Positions 29,901 to 39,610 of a stretch of DNA of 64,000 bases are shown here, in pieces. The stretch spans positions 1-64,000 of the forward strand of contig NZ_BCRA01000024.1 of NCBI RefSeq assembly GCF_001552355.1, given 5' to 3'. Within the stretch, counting starts at the first letter, position 1. Every line of letters begins with the position of its first letter. This DNA comes from Microbacterium resistens NBRC 103078 (lineage in GTDB: Bacteria > Actinomycetota > Actinomycetes > Actinomycetales > Microbacteriaceae). The position numbers were made by a program, and so were the translations under genes. Under the pieces are notes generated by a model, which worked only from the letters and a program-made list of their open reading frames with translations, was not told where the DNA came from and did not search any database.

Positions 29901-31424
29901 TCACTGAGTTCTCGCGTCACGATTCGTGAACGTGCGGGTTTCCGTGGTCATGCGGCTGGTGGTGTCGAAGGCGGCGAGCTCGGCGGGGTGGAGTTGGTGC
30001 TGCACGACGAAGGAGCGGTCCTTGATGCGCCACAGCCCCTGCCCGGTGCCCAGGCCCGGAAGCAGCTTCTGCTCGGTACCGGTGAGGCCGAGCGCTGTTG
30101 CGGTGGTGCCGAGTTGGTCGGCTTCCTGCCGGTAGACGATCCTGGTCTCCGCGTTCGCCAGCAGCGAGGAGGCGAGGGCACGCATCGCGGAACCGGAGTC
30201 GCCGACGTTGTCGAGGTCGGAGAGCTTGTGGAAGATCAGCATGTTCGCGATCCCGAAGTGCCGGGCGAGCCGCCACTGGGCATCCATCCGCCGCAGCAGC
30301 GACGGGTAGGCCATGAGCCGCCACGCTTCGTCGTAGATCACCCATCGCTGCCCGCCGTTCGGGTCGGACAGGGCCGACTCCATCCACGCCGACGAGCACG
30401 TCATCAGCACCGAGATCAAGGTGCTGTTCTCCGCGACCCGGGACAGGTCGAGGGACACCATCGGCAGGGACGGATCGAACCGGACCGTGGACGGGCCGTC
30501 GAACAGTCCTTGGAGGTCGCCCGCGACGAGCCGGCGCAGGGCGTGGCCGACGAGGCGGCCGTCTTCCGCGAGTCGCCCGTCTTCGTCGTCGCCGGGGTTG
30601 GGCGTGAGGATGCGGTCGACGACCATCGGCAGGATCGGAACCTCCGCACTTCGGACCGCGTCCCTCAGGGCGAGGTCGATCGCGGTGTGCTCCAGCGGGG
30701 ACAACGCCCGGTCCAGCACGGTCTCGGCGAGGGCGCCGATAAGGTCGCGGCGGCGGGAGGCGACCTGCATCGCCCACTCGCTGTCGGACACCGCGGATGG
30801 CCTGTGACCTTCATCGAGGGGGTTGAGACGGTTGGGCAGGCCGTGGCCGAGGATGATCGCTCTCCCGCCGACTGCTTCGGCGACGGCGGTGTGCTCGCCC
30901 TTCGGGTCACCGGGAACGTAGACGCGCCGCCCGAACGGGAGCGATCGCGTGTAGAGCGACTTTGCCAGGCTCGACTTGCCGGAGCCGACGATTCCGGCCA
31001 GGACGACGTTGGGGGCGGTGATGATCCCGCGCCGGTAGAGCACCCACGGGTCGTAGACGAACGACCCGCCGGAGTACAGGTCCTGACCGACGAAGATCCC
31101 CTCCGATCCGAGGCCGCCTTCGGCGAGGAACGGGTACTGCCCGGCCAACGTCGCACTCGTGTCCTGGTGCTTGGGTAACCGGAACCTGCCCGGTGTGCGC
31201 AACGCCGCAGGCCCCGGCTCGCCAGCGGCGGGCAGGTAGGTCGTCGCGCGTCGTTCGGCCTGCTCCGCCTCCCACCGGGCCTTCGCCTCGGCCTTCCGTG
31301 TCGCGCGGGCGGTGGTCTCGACGCGGGTCGCGGCCCGCCGGCGGGCCTTGCGGGCCCGGCGTCGTTCGCCTTCGGGGCCGACGAGCACGGCCGTGTGCAG
31401 ACGGCCCTCGTCCTGCCCGGTCAC
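29901..31424 (-). CDS. VirB4/TraC-like conjugation ATPase
   Basis: 507 residues. Arg/Ala-rich coiled N-terminus to about residue 60; Walker A GIVGSGKSSLAKSL near 146; Walker B WVIYDEAWRLM near 360; then a C-terminal lobe with FVVQHQLHPAEL. It resembles the ATPase half of VirB4 proteins. The GTG at 31424 overlaps the preceding stop (GTGA). Together with the SCO6880-like protein it may replace a full-length VirB4. Confidence 0.88.
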   Translation of the reverse strand: MTGQDEGRLHTAVLVGPEGERRRARKARRRAATRVETTARATRKAEAKARWEAEQAERRATTYLPAAGEPGPAALRTPGRFRLPKHQDTSATLAGQYPFLAEGGLGSEGIFVGQDLYSGGSFVYDPWVLYRRGIITAPNVVLAGIVGSGKSSLAKSLYTRSLPFGRRVYVPGDPKGEHTAVAEAVGGRAIILGHGLPNRLNPLDEGHRPSAVSDSEWAMQVASRRRDLIGALAETVLDRALSPLEHTAIDLALRDAVRSAEVPILPMVVDRILTPNPGDDEDGRLAEDGRLVGHALRRLVAGDLQGLFDGPSTVRFDPSLPMVSLDLSRVAENSTLISVLMTCSSAWMESALSDPNGGQRWVIYDEAWRLMAYPSLLRRMDAQWRLARHFGIANMLIFHKLSDLDNVGDSGSAMRALASSLLANAETRIVYRQEADQLGTTATALGLTGTEQKLLPGLGTGQGLWRIKDRSFVVQHQLHPAELAAFDTTSRMTTETRTFTNRDARTQ

Positions 31425-32245
31425 AGCGCGAGCCCCCGGCCCTGCGCCGTCGCGGCACCGGGGCGGCGGGTGAACCAGTCGCCGCTTCGCTCCCGGCTCG
31501 CTGCCTGGGTGCCCGCGGGTGCAGGCTGGTGTGCGACGCGCACCGACGTCGCGGTCGACGCGGGCACGGGGGTCGGGGTGTCGATGCCGAGGAGTGCCGG
31601 GTCGGGCAGGGCGCCGTGCTCGCGCAGCAGCGAGACGTGCCCGAGGAACGGGTTGTAGGTGAGGGTGTAGACGTCTCGGGTCGCCACCTTGTCGAGCGCC
31701 CCGGCCGGGGGCTCGTCGTAGACGTACCCGTTCTCGAGCGCGGCCTGCACGGTCTCCTCGCCGTCGAACCCAGCCAGGTGCTCGATCGCCGCATCCGTGC
31801 CCTCCCGGCCGATCAGGTCCAGCGCCTCGTCGGCCTCGGAACCTTGGAGGAACACGACACTGATCCACCGCGCCCCGGGCGCCACCGAGATGGCGGGCGC
31901 GGGATGCCAGGCGATGCGGCCGGAGTGCTGGGAGGCGGCATCCAGCCGCGCTTCCACACTGTCGAGGAGCGTACCGGCCTGGTGCAGCTCGTCCGCGGCC
32001 GCGAGGGCCGACGTCGCACCCGCTGCCTGGCTCCCGGCATCGTCGTTCGCGCGGGCGCGGGAGGCGATGTGGGCGGCGGCGACCTGGTCGAGCACCTGCC
32101 GCAGCGACCGAACACCGGACAGCAGGTCACCGATCACCGCACACGTGTCGGCCGGGTCGGCGAACTGGCGGGTCGCATGGGCCAGGCCCCGCAACGCGGC
32201 AGACGCCTCGGTCGCGTCCGCGACAGGGTCATCGAAGGTAGGCAT
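31421..32245 (-). CDS. Element protein of unknown function, helical N-terminus
   Basis: 274 residues. The ATG at 32245 follows GAGGAG, which sets the start. Residues 5-110 are Ala-rich helices, likely coiled; the middle (ARWISVVFLQGSEADEALDLI) looks like an alpha/beta fold. No family recognised. Proteins in this position are common in actinobacterial transfer operons. Confidence 0.75.
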   Translation of the reverse strand: MPTFDDPVADATEASAALRGLAHATRQFADPADTCAVIGDLLSGVRSLRQVLDQVAAAHIASRARANDDAGSQAAGATSALAAADELHQAGTLLDSVEARLDAASQHSGRIAWHPAPAISVAPGARWISVVFLQGSEADEALDLIGREGTDAAIEHLAGFDGEETVQAALENGYVYDEPPAGALDKVATRDVYTLTYNPFLGHVSLLREHGALPDPALLGIDTPTPVPASTATSVRVAHQPAPAGTQAASRERSGDWFTRRPGAATAQGRGLAL

Positions 32246-32297
32246 GAGCGATACTCCTCGGGAGAAGGTGTGACGGTTGGTGGGCAGGTGCGCCAGC

Positions 32298-33764
32298 TCA
32301 GACCGGCCGGCACAGCGGCAGCGCGGCGGCGGTGAAGGCCTGGGCTTGCTGACCGACGAGGCGGCGGGTCTCGCAGGAGGCTTGGATCGCGGCCTGCTCG
32401 ACCGCGGCGACCGCAGCTTCGAGCTCATCGACGGTCGGCGCAGAGACGGACACGAGGCCGGAGACGCGCAGGACGCCGTGCCCGGCGGTCAGGTCCGCCT
32501 CCTGTTGCAGCACGTCATCCAGCTCCGCGCTGGTGGCGGCGTCCTCGATCTGCCCGATCTTGCGCCGCTGCGCCTGGTCGCTGATGAGCTCGGTCTTCTT
32601 CTTCCGCAGGTCCCGCGCGGCCTGATCGGCGCGCACCGGCGTGTAGTGCAGGGCGAGGGTGCGGAGGATCCCGTTGGAGAGCACGAGCGGGGCGAGGAAC
32701 CCTGGGTAGACCTGCGAGCGGGGCCATTCGGTGATCCACAGCACTGCGTGGTGCGCGGAGTCCGACCGCAGCCTCTCCCAGGTCTCGGTGACCGCGACCG
32801 GCCCGGCGGTCGCCAGGTCCCGCCCGAGGTCGCCGTGCCGTTCCAGCGCGGGCGCGGCGGCCGGGTCATACGCGCCGCGCAGGATGACGGCGACCTCGCC
32901 GGGCGTGAGCCACCCGGTCGAGGCGAGCTCTGCCGCGCGCAGCGCCGTGGTGAGCGTGGTCATCTCCTGCCGCAGTACCGCGGCGGCGCCGCGCATCCCG
33001 CCGCCGGACGTTCTGATCTGCCGGCTTGCGGCCTTCATGTCGAGCGCCAGGCTGATGGTGGTCGCGTGGCGTTCCCCGGCGGGGCCGGCGCGCTCGATCA
33101 GTTCGGCGTAGGTGGTCGCGGCCCAGGAGCCGTCGTCGGTGCCGTGCGTGCGCCACCATTCCGCCAGCCCTGTTCCCGAGTCCGGCAAGGTGCGCTCGGA
33201 GACCTGGATGCGGGCGATGCGCCCGGATCGGCAGGCTGCGGCGAGCACGCGGCCCCACCCGGAGACCCTGCGCTGCTGCTCGCCGGGATCGAGGAGCACG
33301 AAGGCCGGATGTGAGACGCCGAGGATGGCGGTGAGGGTCTGGGCGTGCGGGTCGTGGATCATCGCCGCGCCGGTCTCGGGGTCCTCCCATTCCCGCAGCG
33401 GCGCCGCATCCCCTGGGAGGGCGAGCGTGCCGGCGGGGCGGGGCTTGATGACGCGGCGCCGGTAGGTGAGCTGCCCCAGATACGTCCTGGCTGCCCAGCG
33501 GGCGAGGATCGGCACCCACTCGATCACCTTCCGCCCGCCCGCCGGGACCACCGCCAACAGCGCGCAGGAGCCCCAGATAGGGGCGGTCCAAACGAAGGCC
33601 ATCCCTCCGCCCAGATAGAGGGAGAACACGACCGTCAGCACAGCGACGCCGAGCACGACTAGCTGCGGCAGGGACAGACCGAGCATGATCCCGCGCTTGG
33701 TCAGACGGGAGAACTGCACCGCCGCCAACGGATACTCACTGTGCGTATGCGAGTTCGCAGACAT
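32298..33764 (-). CDS. SCO6880-like conjugation protein
   Basis: 488 residues. Two N-terminal membrane helices (about 30-80) are followed by a large soluble domain without a Walker A motif. The layout resembles the SCO6880 family, which precedes the VirB4-type ATPase in actinobacterial elements and may correspond to the N-terminal half of VirB4. AAGGAG lies 10 bases before the ATG. Confidence 0.8.
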   Translation of the reverse strand: MSANSHTHSEYPLAAVQFSRLTKRGIMLGLSLPQLVVLGVAVLTVVFSLYLGGGMAFVWTAPIWGSCALLAVVPAGGRKVIEWVPILARWAARTYLGQLTYRRRVIKPRPAGTLALPGDAAPLREWEDPETGAAMIHDPHAQTLTAILGVSHPAFVLLDPGEQQRRVSGWGRVLAAACRSGRIARIQVSERTLPDSGTGLAEWWRTHGTDDGSWAATTYAELIERAGPAGERHATTISLALDMKAASRQIRTSGGGMRGAAAVLRQEMTTLTTALRAAELASTGWLTPGEVAVILRGAYDPAAAPALERHGDLGRDLATAGPVAVTETWERLRSDSAHHAVLWITEWPRSQVYPGFLAPLVLSNGILRTLALHYTPVRADQAARDLRKKKTELISDQAQRRKIGQIEDAATSAELDDVLQQEADLTAGHGVLRVSGLVSVSAPTVDELEAAVAAVEQAAIQASCETRRLVGQQAQAFTAAALPLCRPV

Positions 33765-33771
33765 GCGCAGG

Positions 33772-35268
33772 TCACTCCTTCCCGGTCGGTTTGGACGATG
33801 GCGGAAGAGGCGGGTCCGACCGGCGTCGCGGCGCAGGCGAAGACTCCACCGAGCCCCCGGGCAAGCCAGACGGCGGGGCCGCTGGTGCGACCGGGGGTGG
33901 CGCCGACGGTGCGGGACGCTGTGACGGGGTGCCCTGCGAGAGCGGGACAGGCGGCGTGGATGCCTGCTCCGCGGCGGCACCTGCATGGGTGTCTGCGGCC
34001 CCGCCAACCGCGGCTCCAGCCTTCGGCCCGGCGGTCGCCGCACCCTTCACCACAGCGCCGCCGACGACCACCGCCGCCCCCACAGGCCCGGCGGCAGCAC
34101 CTGCACCCGCTGCACCTGCGGTCCCGGCTCCGGCTCCCGCACTCGCCCCGGTTCCGGCCCCCGCTCCGGTCGAGGATGCGGCAGCCCCGGTCCCTGCGGC
34201 CCCGGCTCCTGCGCTGGCGGGTGCCGCAGACGAGGTGGGGGGCGGTGCTGAGCCGCCTCCGCTCGGGGGCGTGCTACCGGGATCGGAGCCGCCGTCGAGC
34301 ACCGTCTTGGCAGAGTCAGCCTTCGGCGCGGACGGCACCGGCACGGGCCGGTTCAGCGCCGACTTCGCCTCCTGCTCCGAACTCATCGCGTGGTACATGT
34401 CGAACCCGACAAACGACAGGAACTTGTACGTGATGTACGGGGCGAACGCGGCGATGAACATCAACACCACCCCCGCGATCGGATCGCTGATCGAGGCGAG
34501 GTCGGCCTCGATCGGGGCAGACACCTGCCCGATCGCGACGAGGAAGATCACGACGAGGACGAGCTTGGAGAAGATCAGGGCGATGACGAACGTCGCCCAT
34601 TTGGCGAACCAGCCCTTGGTCGCATCCCACGTCGCCCCCGCGAGGGCGACCGGCCCGAACACGATCGCGACCAGCAGCAGGGCCTTGCGGATCAGGAGGG
34701 AGAACCACACGATCGCCGCCGCCGAGATGGCAAGCCCGGCGAGGAAGATCGTGATGATCGCGCCGACTCCGGGAGCGGTGATGTTGATGGTGGCCAGCCC
34801 GGCGGCGAGGAGCCCGATCTGGGTCCCCATGTCTTCCATCGTGTTGCCCGTGGCCTGCACGATTCCAACAGCGAGCTGATCGGTGACCTCCAGCAGCAGG
34901 GCCGTGAGCGTGATGACCAGAAACGACCCGAGCACGCTCTTGGCGAGACCGAGGGCGGCACGGGACAGGGCGGTGGGGTCGCGGTGGATGAGCCCGGTGA
35001 TCAACTGCAGGCAGAAGAACACCAGCATGATGAACACGGCGGCACCGAACAGGACGTTGTAGACGCCCACGTACTCGGCGCTGGTGACGTCCACGAGAGT
35101 CGTGGTGTCGAACACGGCCCAGACGGCCTCGAACAGCCACGCGGCAGCTCCCGCCATCGCCTGGCCGAGCCAGTCGAACGGCGCCGCGATCAGGGAGGCG
35201 GTGCCCTCGCCGACGGCATCGCACACGTTGGAGATGACCGGGACATCGCAGACGCTCACCGCAGCCAC
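33772..35268 (-). CDS. VirB6/TrbL-like polytopic membrane protein (SCO6881-like)
   Basis: 498 residues. About seven membrane helices lie between residues 30 and 295. The remaining 200 residues are low-complexity Ala/Gly/Pro/Ser, ending in a basic tail. Such proteins form the inner-membrane channel of the transfer machine. GTG start. The long disordered tail could reach across the thick cell wall, which is inference. Confidence 0.85.
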   Translation of the reverse strand: MAAVSVCDVPVISNVCDAVGEGTASLIAAPFDWLGQAMAGAAAWLFEAVWAVFDTTTLVDVTSAEYVGVYNVLFGAAVFIMLVFFCLQLITGLIHRDPTALSRAALGLAKSVLGSFLVITLTALLLEVTDQLAVGIVQATGNTMEDMGTQIGLLAAGLATINITAPGVGAIITIFLAGLAISAAAIVWFSLLIRKALLLVAIVFGPVALAGATWDATKGWFAKWATFVIALIFSKLVLVVIFLVAIGQVSAPIEADLASISDPIAGVVLMFIAAFAPYITYKFLSFVGFDMYHAMSSEQEAKSALNRPVPVPSAPKADSAKTVLDGGSDPGSTPPSGGGSAPPPTSSAAPASAGAGAAGTGAAASSTGAGAGTGASAGAGAGTAGAAGAGAAAGPVGAAVVVGGAVVKGAATAGPKAGAAVGGAADTHAGAAAEQASTPPVPLSQGTPSQRPAPSAPPPVAPAAPPSGLPGGSVESSPAPRRRSDPPLPPSSKPTGKE

Positions 35269-35299
35269 CCCCGAGGTCGGGAGTCATGTCGGGTGGTCA

Positions 35300-35569
35300 T
35301 CACACGGCCTGCCCGACGCCCCAGAAGAAGTTGATCAGCGTCACCGCGGCACCGCAGATGATCGCCGCCCCGCACGAGACGAGGACGCCGACCTTCCCGC
35401 GTGAGGCGAGGTGCGGGTTGGAAGAGTTGGCGCCGAAGCCCCACACGATCGCGGAGATGATCAAGGCGAGGACGGACAAGATCAAGCCGACGGTCATGAC
35501 GGCGCCGACGATGATGCGCAGCTGCTCGATGCCCGGAAGGCCCGAGCTGTTGGGGTCGATGTCGATCAC
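35300..35569 (-). CDS. Small two-helix membrane protein (DUF6112-like), pilin-type
   Basis: 89 residues with membrane helices at about 17-45 and 62-85. The loop between them holds RGKVGVLVSCGAAI. Small proteins with this shape next to VirB6-like genes resemble VirB2/TrbC pilins. AGGAG precedes the GTG. A paralogue is at 40906-41172, and the two were presumably adjacent before the 35.97-40.9 kb insertion. Confidence 0.8.
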   Translation of the reverse strand: MIDIDPNSSGLPGIEQLRIIVGAVMTVGLILSVLALIISAIVWGFGANSSNPHLASRGKVGVLVSCGAAIICGAAVTLINFFWGVGQAV

Positions 35570-35677
35570 GGAGTGCTCCTGACTGGTGACGAGAAGGGGT
35601 TCTCGACGGTCAGGTGCACCCCGCGACCCCCGCAGGCTTCGGCCTCAAGCCCGCGCGCTGCTCGTAGGCTGAACGGT

Positions 35678-35971
35678 GTGACCGGTGAGCTGGTGTTTCA
35701 GAAGGCGCTGATGCAGGCGGACCGTGGTGACGCCTCCGGCGCAGAGGCGACCCTGAGGAGCCTGCTCAGCACGACTCCGGCCGGCGCGCTGCGGGTACGG
35801 GCGATGATCGTTCTGGGAGACCTTCTGCATACGCACGACGTGCACGAAGCGCGCCGCGTCCTTACCGACGCACTCGCGACCATCGAGCAGCTAGGAGACG
35901 CTGACGATCTCCTGGATGCCGAGGCCGCACGTGCCAGAGAACTTCTCGCCTCCCAAGGGCGACGCCGCTAG
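35678..35971 (+). CDS. Small TPR-like protein
   Basis: 97 residues on the opposite strand to the transfer operon. Helical repeats with DADGAEATLRSLL-type spacing suggest two to three TPR units (residues 8-80). The stop codon TAG is formed by the CTAG target site of the adjacent IS, so insertion did not change the reading frame end. Function unknown. Confidence 0.6.
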   Translation: MTGELVFQKALMQADRGDASGAEATLRSLLSTTPAGALRVRAMIVLGDLLHTHDVHEARRVLTDALATIEQLGDADDLLDAEAARARELLASQGRRR

Positions 35972-36899
35972 GTCGTGTCTCCCAATAGTCGGACCCAGGT
36001 GAGGATGGCGCAGAGGGTGACGCCGGCGCGGTACGTGATGGCGAGTTTGTCGAAGCGGGTCGCGATGCCGCGCCACTGCTTCGCGATTGCGAAGAATCGC
36101 TCGATCACGTTGCGACCGCGGTAGGCGGTGGCGTCGAACCCGGGCGGGCGACCGCCGCGACTCCCACGCCGTTTTCGTGCGATGATCTGGTCGCGCTTGT
36201 CGGGAATGACGGCCTTGACCTTGCGGCGGCGCAGCTCGCTGCGGATGACTCCGGTCGCGTAGGCACGGTCGGCGATCACGGCGTCGGGTCGGGTTCGTGG
36301 GCGACCCGGGCCAAGCCGGGGAACCTGGATCTCGCCGAGCACGTGGATGAGCATCGCTCCGTCGTTGCGCTGCCCGCCGGTCACGATCATCGCGAGCGGG
36401 CGGCCGTGCCCATCGACGGCCTGGTGGATCTTCGTGGTCAGACCGCCGCGGGAGCGGCCGATACCGTGACCGGGCGGTTCAATCTCGTGCCAGGGCAGAT
36501 TCTTTGTGATTCGATCCTGCCCCCTGTGTCCTGCTCGGGGCGGGTGGTGTTCGTCGCATGCTGATGCGCACGCGCGATCGTCGCATCGATCGACACCGCC
36601 CAGTCGATCTTCCCGGCCGCGTCGGCCTCGGCGAGGATCTGCGCCAGCACCCGATCCCACGTCCCGTCACCGGCGTAACGGCGATGCCGCTTCCACACCG
36701 TCTGCCACGGTCCGAACTGCTCGCGGGGCAAGTCACGCCACGGGATCCCGGTGCGGAACCGGTACGCGATGCCCTCCACAACCCGCCGGTCGTCACCGAA
36801 CGGGTGACCACGCCGCCCGGCATTGGACGGCAACAGCGGAGCGATCCGCTTCCACTGCGCATCCGTGAACACCCGATATCGAGAACCCGTCGCCCTCAC
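35968..36899 (-). CDS. IS5-family transposase in two frames
   Basis: The first frame starts at 36899 and includes the DUF4096-type N-terminus and first catalytic Asp (AVSIDATIARAHQHA). The second frame carries GIGRSRGGLTTKIH, VIADRAY (second Asp) and RNVIERFF (Glu). The frames join by a -1 shift near 36,500-36,510, where CACAAAGAA offers a slippery site. Both halves look intact, so an active element expressed by programmed frameshift is plausible. Confidence 0.88.
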
Positions 36900-36946
36900 C
36901 CCACCAGACTGCCGCGAACCTCACGATGCATATGGGAGACACGCCC
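35971..36946. mobile_element. IS5-family element (IS427-like), 976 bp
   Basis: Inverted ends GGTCGTGTCTCCCA and GGGCGTGTCTCCCA face inward. CTAG is present at both borders (35968-35971 and 36946-36949), as expected for the group that duplicates TA. It carries one two-frame transposase on the minus strand. Confidence 0.9.
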
Positions 36947-36949
36947 TAG

Positions 36950-37328
36950 CCGCCCGCCTGTGGATCGACACACCGTCGTCGAAGCGACCGCGATGGTCCG
37001 AGCAGGGCGTGTGTGCGCAGGCGCCGGAGGAGACGCAAGTCCTCGCGCAGCAGTCCGGAGACCTGGATTGGGCCATCTCGATCGGCTCCACGATCGTGCG
37101 CGTGCATCAGCACGGTGCGACGCTGCCGCGCATCGCCGGGGTGTCTGTCGAACTGCAAGAAGTTCGTGACGAGCCGCCTGATCACGCGATCGGCCGCTCC
37201 CGTGGCGGGCTGACGACGAAGAATCACCTGGTCTGCGATCAGACAAGACCGCCCGCAACTGCCACGCCGGCCTCTGTCTCGCCGCGACACTACACTGGTT
37301 CATCAGCAGCGTTAGCAACACGGCCTAG
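36950..37328 (+). pseudogene. Remnant of an IS5-type transposase
   Basis: It starts inside the coding region (VDRHTVVEATA) and keeps DWAISIGSTIVRVHQHGATL and DHAIGRSRGGLTTKNHLVCDQ. It then jumps to the last residues (ATLHWF) and the inverted end TTAGCAACACGGCC. Large deletions and a missing 5' half make it nonfunctional. It is related to the complete copy that follows. Confidence 0.85.
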
Positions 37329-38251
37329 GCCGTGTTGCTAAATGTGGGTGTGGAGCCTTCGGGTGATTCTTGAGTCGTGTCGCGAGATGTCATCACGGAC
37401 GAGGTCTGGGAGCTGATCCGGGACGTGTTCCCGCCGGCGAGGACACGGGGCCGTCCTCCGGTGGATCGGCGCACAGTGGTCGAGGCGACCGCGTGGCGGT
37501 TCCGCACGGGATCGGCGTGGCGAGACCTCCCCGATCGGTTCGGGAGCTGGAACACGATCTACAAGAACTTCCGCCGGTGGGCGAGCGACGGCGTCTGGGA
37601 GGACCTGCTCACCCACGTGCAGAAGCGGGCGTCGCTCGCTGGCGAGATCGACTGGGTCGTGTCGGTGGATTCCTCGATCGCGCGTGTCCATCAGCATGGC
37701 GCGACCTTGCCCCGGGGCACAGGGGGATCCGTCGAACTACAAGAAGTCCGGGCCAGAGCCTTCTGACCACGCGATCGGCCGGTCACGGGGTGGTTTGACG
37801 ACGAAGATCCATCTCGTCTGCGACGGGAAGGCCTGGGCGCTGGCGTTCGTCCTCACTGGCGGGCAGGTCGCAGACACGAGCATGTTCACCTGCGTGCTGG
37901 ACGAGATCCACATCCCCGGCCGAGGGCCCGCGCGCACGAGACCGGACCGGGTGCTCGCGGACAAGGGCTACCCGTCGAAGAAGAACCGGGCCTGGCTGCG
38001 CGAGCGCGGCGTCAAGGCCACGATCCCCGAACGCGACGACCAGATCGCGCACCGTCGCAAGCGGCCGGGCCGTCCGATCGACTTCGGCGATGACCAACGG
38101 GAGCGCTACAAGGGCCGCAACGTCGTCGAGCGGTGCTTCAGCTTCGTGAAGCAGTGGCGCGGACTCGCTTCCCGCTACGACAAGACCGCCCGGTCATACG
38201 CGGCAGGGATCTGCCTCTCCGCCGCTCTGCAATGGATTTAGCAACACGGCC
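37328..38251. mobile_element. IS5-family element, 924 bp
   Basis: Perfect 16-bp inverted ends GGCCGTGTTGCTAAAT / ATTTAGCAACACGGCC. CTAG at 37325-37328 and 38251-38254 marks the TA target duplication. It abuts the right end of the preceding remnant. Confidence 0.93.
37377..38241 (+). CDS. IS5-family transposase in two frames
   Basis: First frame (129 codons from GTG 37377) holds the N-terminus and first Asp in WVVSVDSSIARVHQHG. The second frame holds DHAIGRSRGGLTTKIHLVCD, VLADKGY (second Asp) and RNVVERCFSFVKQWR (Glu). The frame changes near 37,700-37,760. The change is +1 (or -2), unlike the -1 in the element at 36 kb, so it could be a programmed shift or a real mutation. Confidence 0.85.
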
Positions 38252-38312
38252 TAGGACAGATTGGGCACCCTTCGCGTCGTCATGCCGCCGTGACACCTGG
38301 GAAACTGGAGAC

Positions 38313-39207
38313 ATGCCCGAGCACCCGGAACCCCGACTGGCGGACTTCCTTCGCGCAGCACGGGGTCGTCTGACACCCGAGCGTGCTGGGATCTCCGATG
38401 CTGCCGGGCGTCGCCGGGTGGAGGGGCTGCGGCGGGAGGAGCTCGCGATGCTGGCCGGCGTGAGCGTCGACTATTACACCCGCCTGGAACAGGGGCGCAG
38501 CAAGAGCGCATCACCAGAGGGTCCTTGACGCGATCGCCGGAGCGCTTCAGCTCGACGACGCCGAGCGCATGCATATGCACGCCATCGCCAGGCAGCGGCC
38601 AGCCCGTCCGCGCTCGGACAAACCGCAGCGGCTGCATCCGGAGACACGGGCGCTCCTGGACGTGTTCGAGGCCTCGTTGCGACCGGCCTTCGTCCTCGGC
38701 CGACGCCTGGACGTTCTGGCGCACAACCGCCTCGCCGGCCTGCTCATCGCGGACTTCGAGGGCATGCCCGTGTCCGAGCGCAACCAGGCCAGGTTCGTCT
38801 TCCTTGACCCGCATGCACGAGACCTGTACGCCGACGGGGGACAGGTCGCGGCCGATACCGCCGCGATGCTGCGCATGGACGCCGGGGACCACCCCGATGA
38901 TCCGGCGCTCGGCCGCCTGGTCGGCGAGCTGGCGATCCACAGCCCCGACTTCTGACGCCTCTGGGCGCGCAACCGCGTCCACCGACGCAGCGCCGGCACC
39001 AAGAGTTACCGCCATCCGCTCGTCGGCGAGCTCACCATCACCTATCAGGCGCTCACGCCCGGCGACGACCCCGAACAGACGGTGTTCGTCTACCGCGCTG
39101 AGACGGTAAGCCCGTCGGAGCACGCGCTGCGGCTTCTCGCGTCGGCGCCGACCGCGAGCGCGCCGGCCGGCGCCGACCGGCGGATCAGCCCTTCGAGTGC
39201 ACCGTGA
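38313..39207 (+). pseudogene. Broken MmyB-like helix-turn-helix regulator
   Basis: The N-terminal XRE HTH (GLRREELAMLAGVSVDYYTRLEQGR) is in one frame ending at 38528. The MmyB-like ligand domain (LLDVFEASLRPAFVLGRRLD, LAHN) continues in another frame. A TGA at 38953-38955 interrupts it where the family has a codon before RLWARN, and the rest (HPLVGELTITYQAL, DDPEQTVFVY) runs to 39207. Two independent lesions show decay. Its 3' end overlaps the convergent glyoxalase gene. Confidence 0.88.
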
Positions 39208-39559
39208 CGATGTAGCCGTCGGGGTCTCGGAAGGAGAACTGCGTGCCGAACGGTCCTTCGAGTGGCTCCTGCACGATCACCACGCCCTGGGTGCTCAGGC
39301 GCTCGTGGAGGCCAGCCGCGTCCTCGTTGCGAAACCAGACGCCGATGCCGGCGCCCGGTTGAGGGATGGCGTCGAGGTCGACACCAGGCAATGGGACGCG
39401 CACTGCGAAGGTCGCGTCCCCTGCCGAGAACACCGCGGCGTCCGGGTTCGGCGCAGGCAGCCGCACCATGCCCACGGTGTGCTCGTAGAACGCTGCGGAG
39501 GCCTCGAGATCGCGCACCTGAAACGAGACGAAGTCCGGGCCGCTGGTCGTGCTGTTCAT
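39185..39559 (-). CDS. Glyoxalase/VOC family protein
   Basis: 124 residues. A single VOC domain has FVSFQVRDLEASAAFYEHTVG at the N-terminus and FRDPDGYIVTVHS at the C-terminus. It may be a glyoxalase, dioxygenase or antibiotic-binding protein. The ATG at 39559 was chosen because GGAG lies 7 bases upstream; an upstream TTG is less likely. It is divergent from a MarR gene with two palindromes between. Confidence 0.85.
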   Translation of the reverse strand: MNSTTSGPDFVSFQVRDLEASAAFYEHTVGMVRLPAPNPDAAVFSAGDATFAVRVPLPGVDLDAIPQPGAGIGVWFRNEDAAGLHERLSTQGVVIVQEPLEGPFGTQFSFRDPDGYIVTVHSKG

Positions 39560-39580
39560 GAGTTTCTCCAATCATCGGGG

Positions 39581-39596
39581 TGTCAACATGCTGACA
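39581..39596. promoter_or_regulatory. Palindromic operator 1 (TGTCAACATGCTGACA)
   Basis: A 16-bp imperfect palindrome with TGTCA/TGACA arms in the 66-bp gap between the divergent VOC and MarR genes. It shares its arms with a second site 30 bp away, as expected for a MarR dimer binding twice on one helix face. Confidence 0.75.
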
Positions 39597-39610
39597 CTGA
39601 CTGGATTGTG

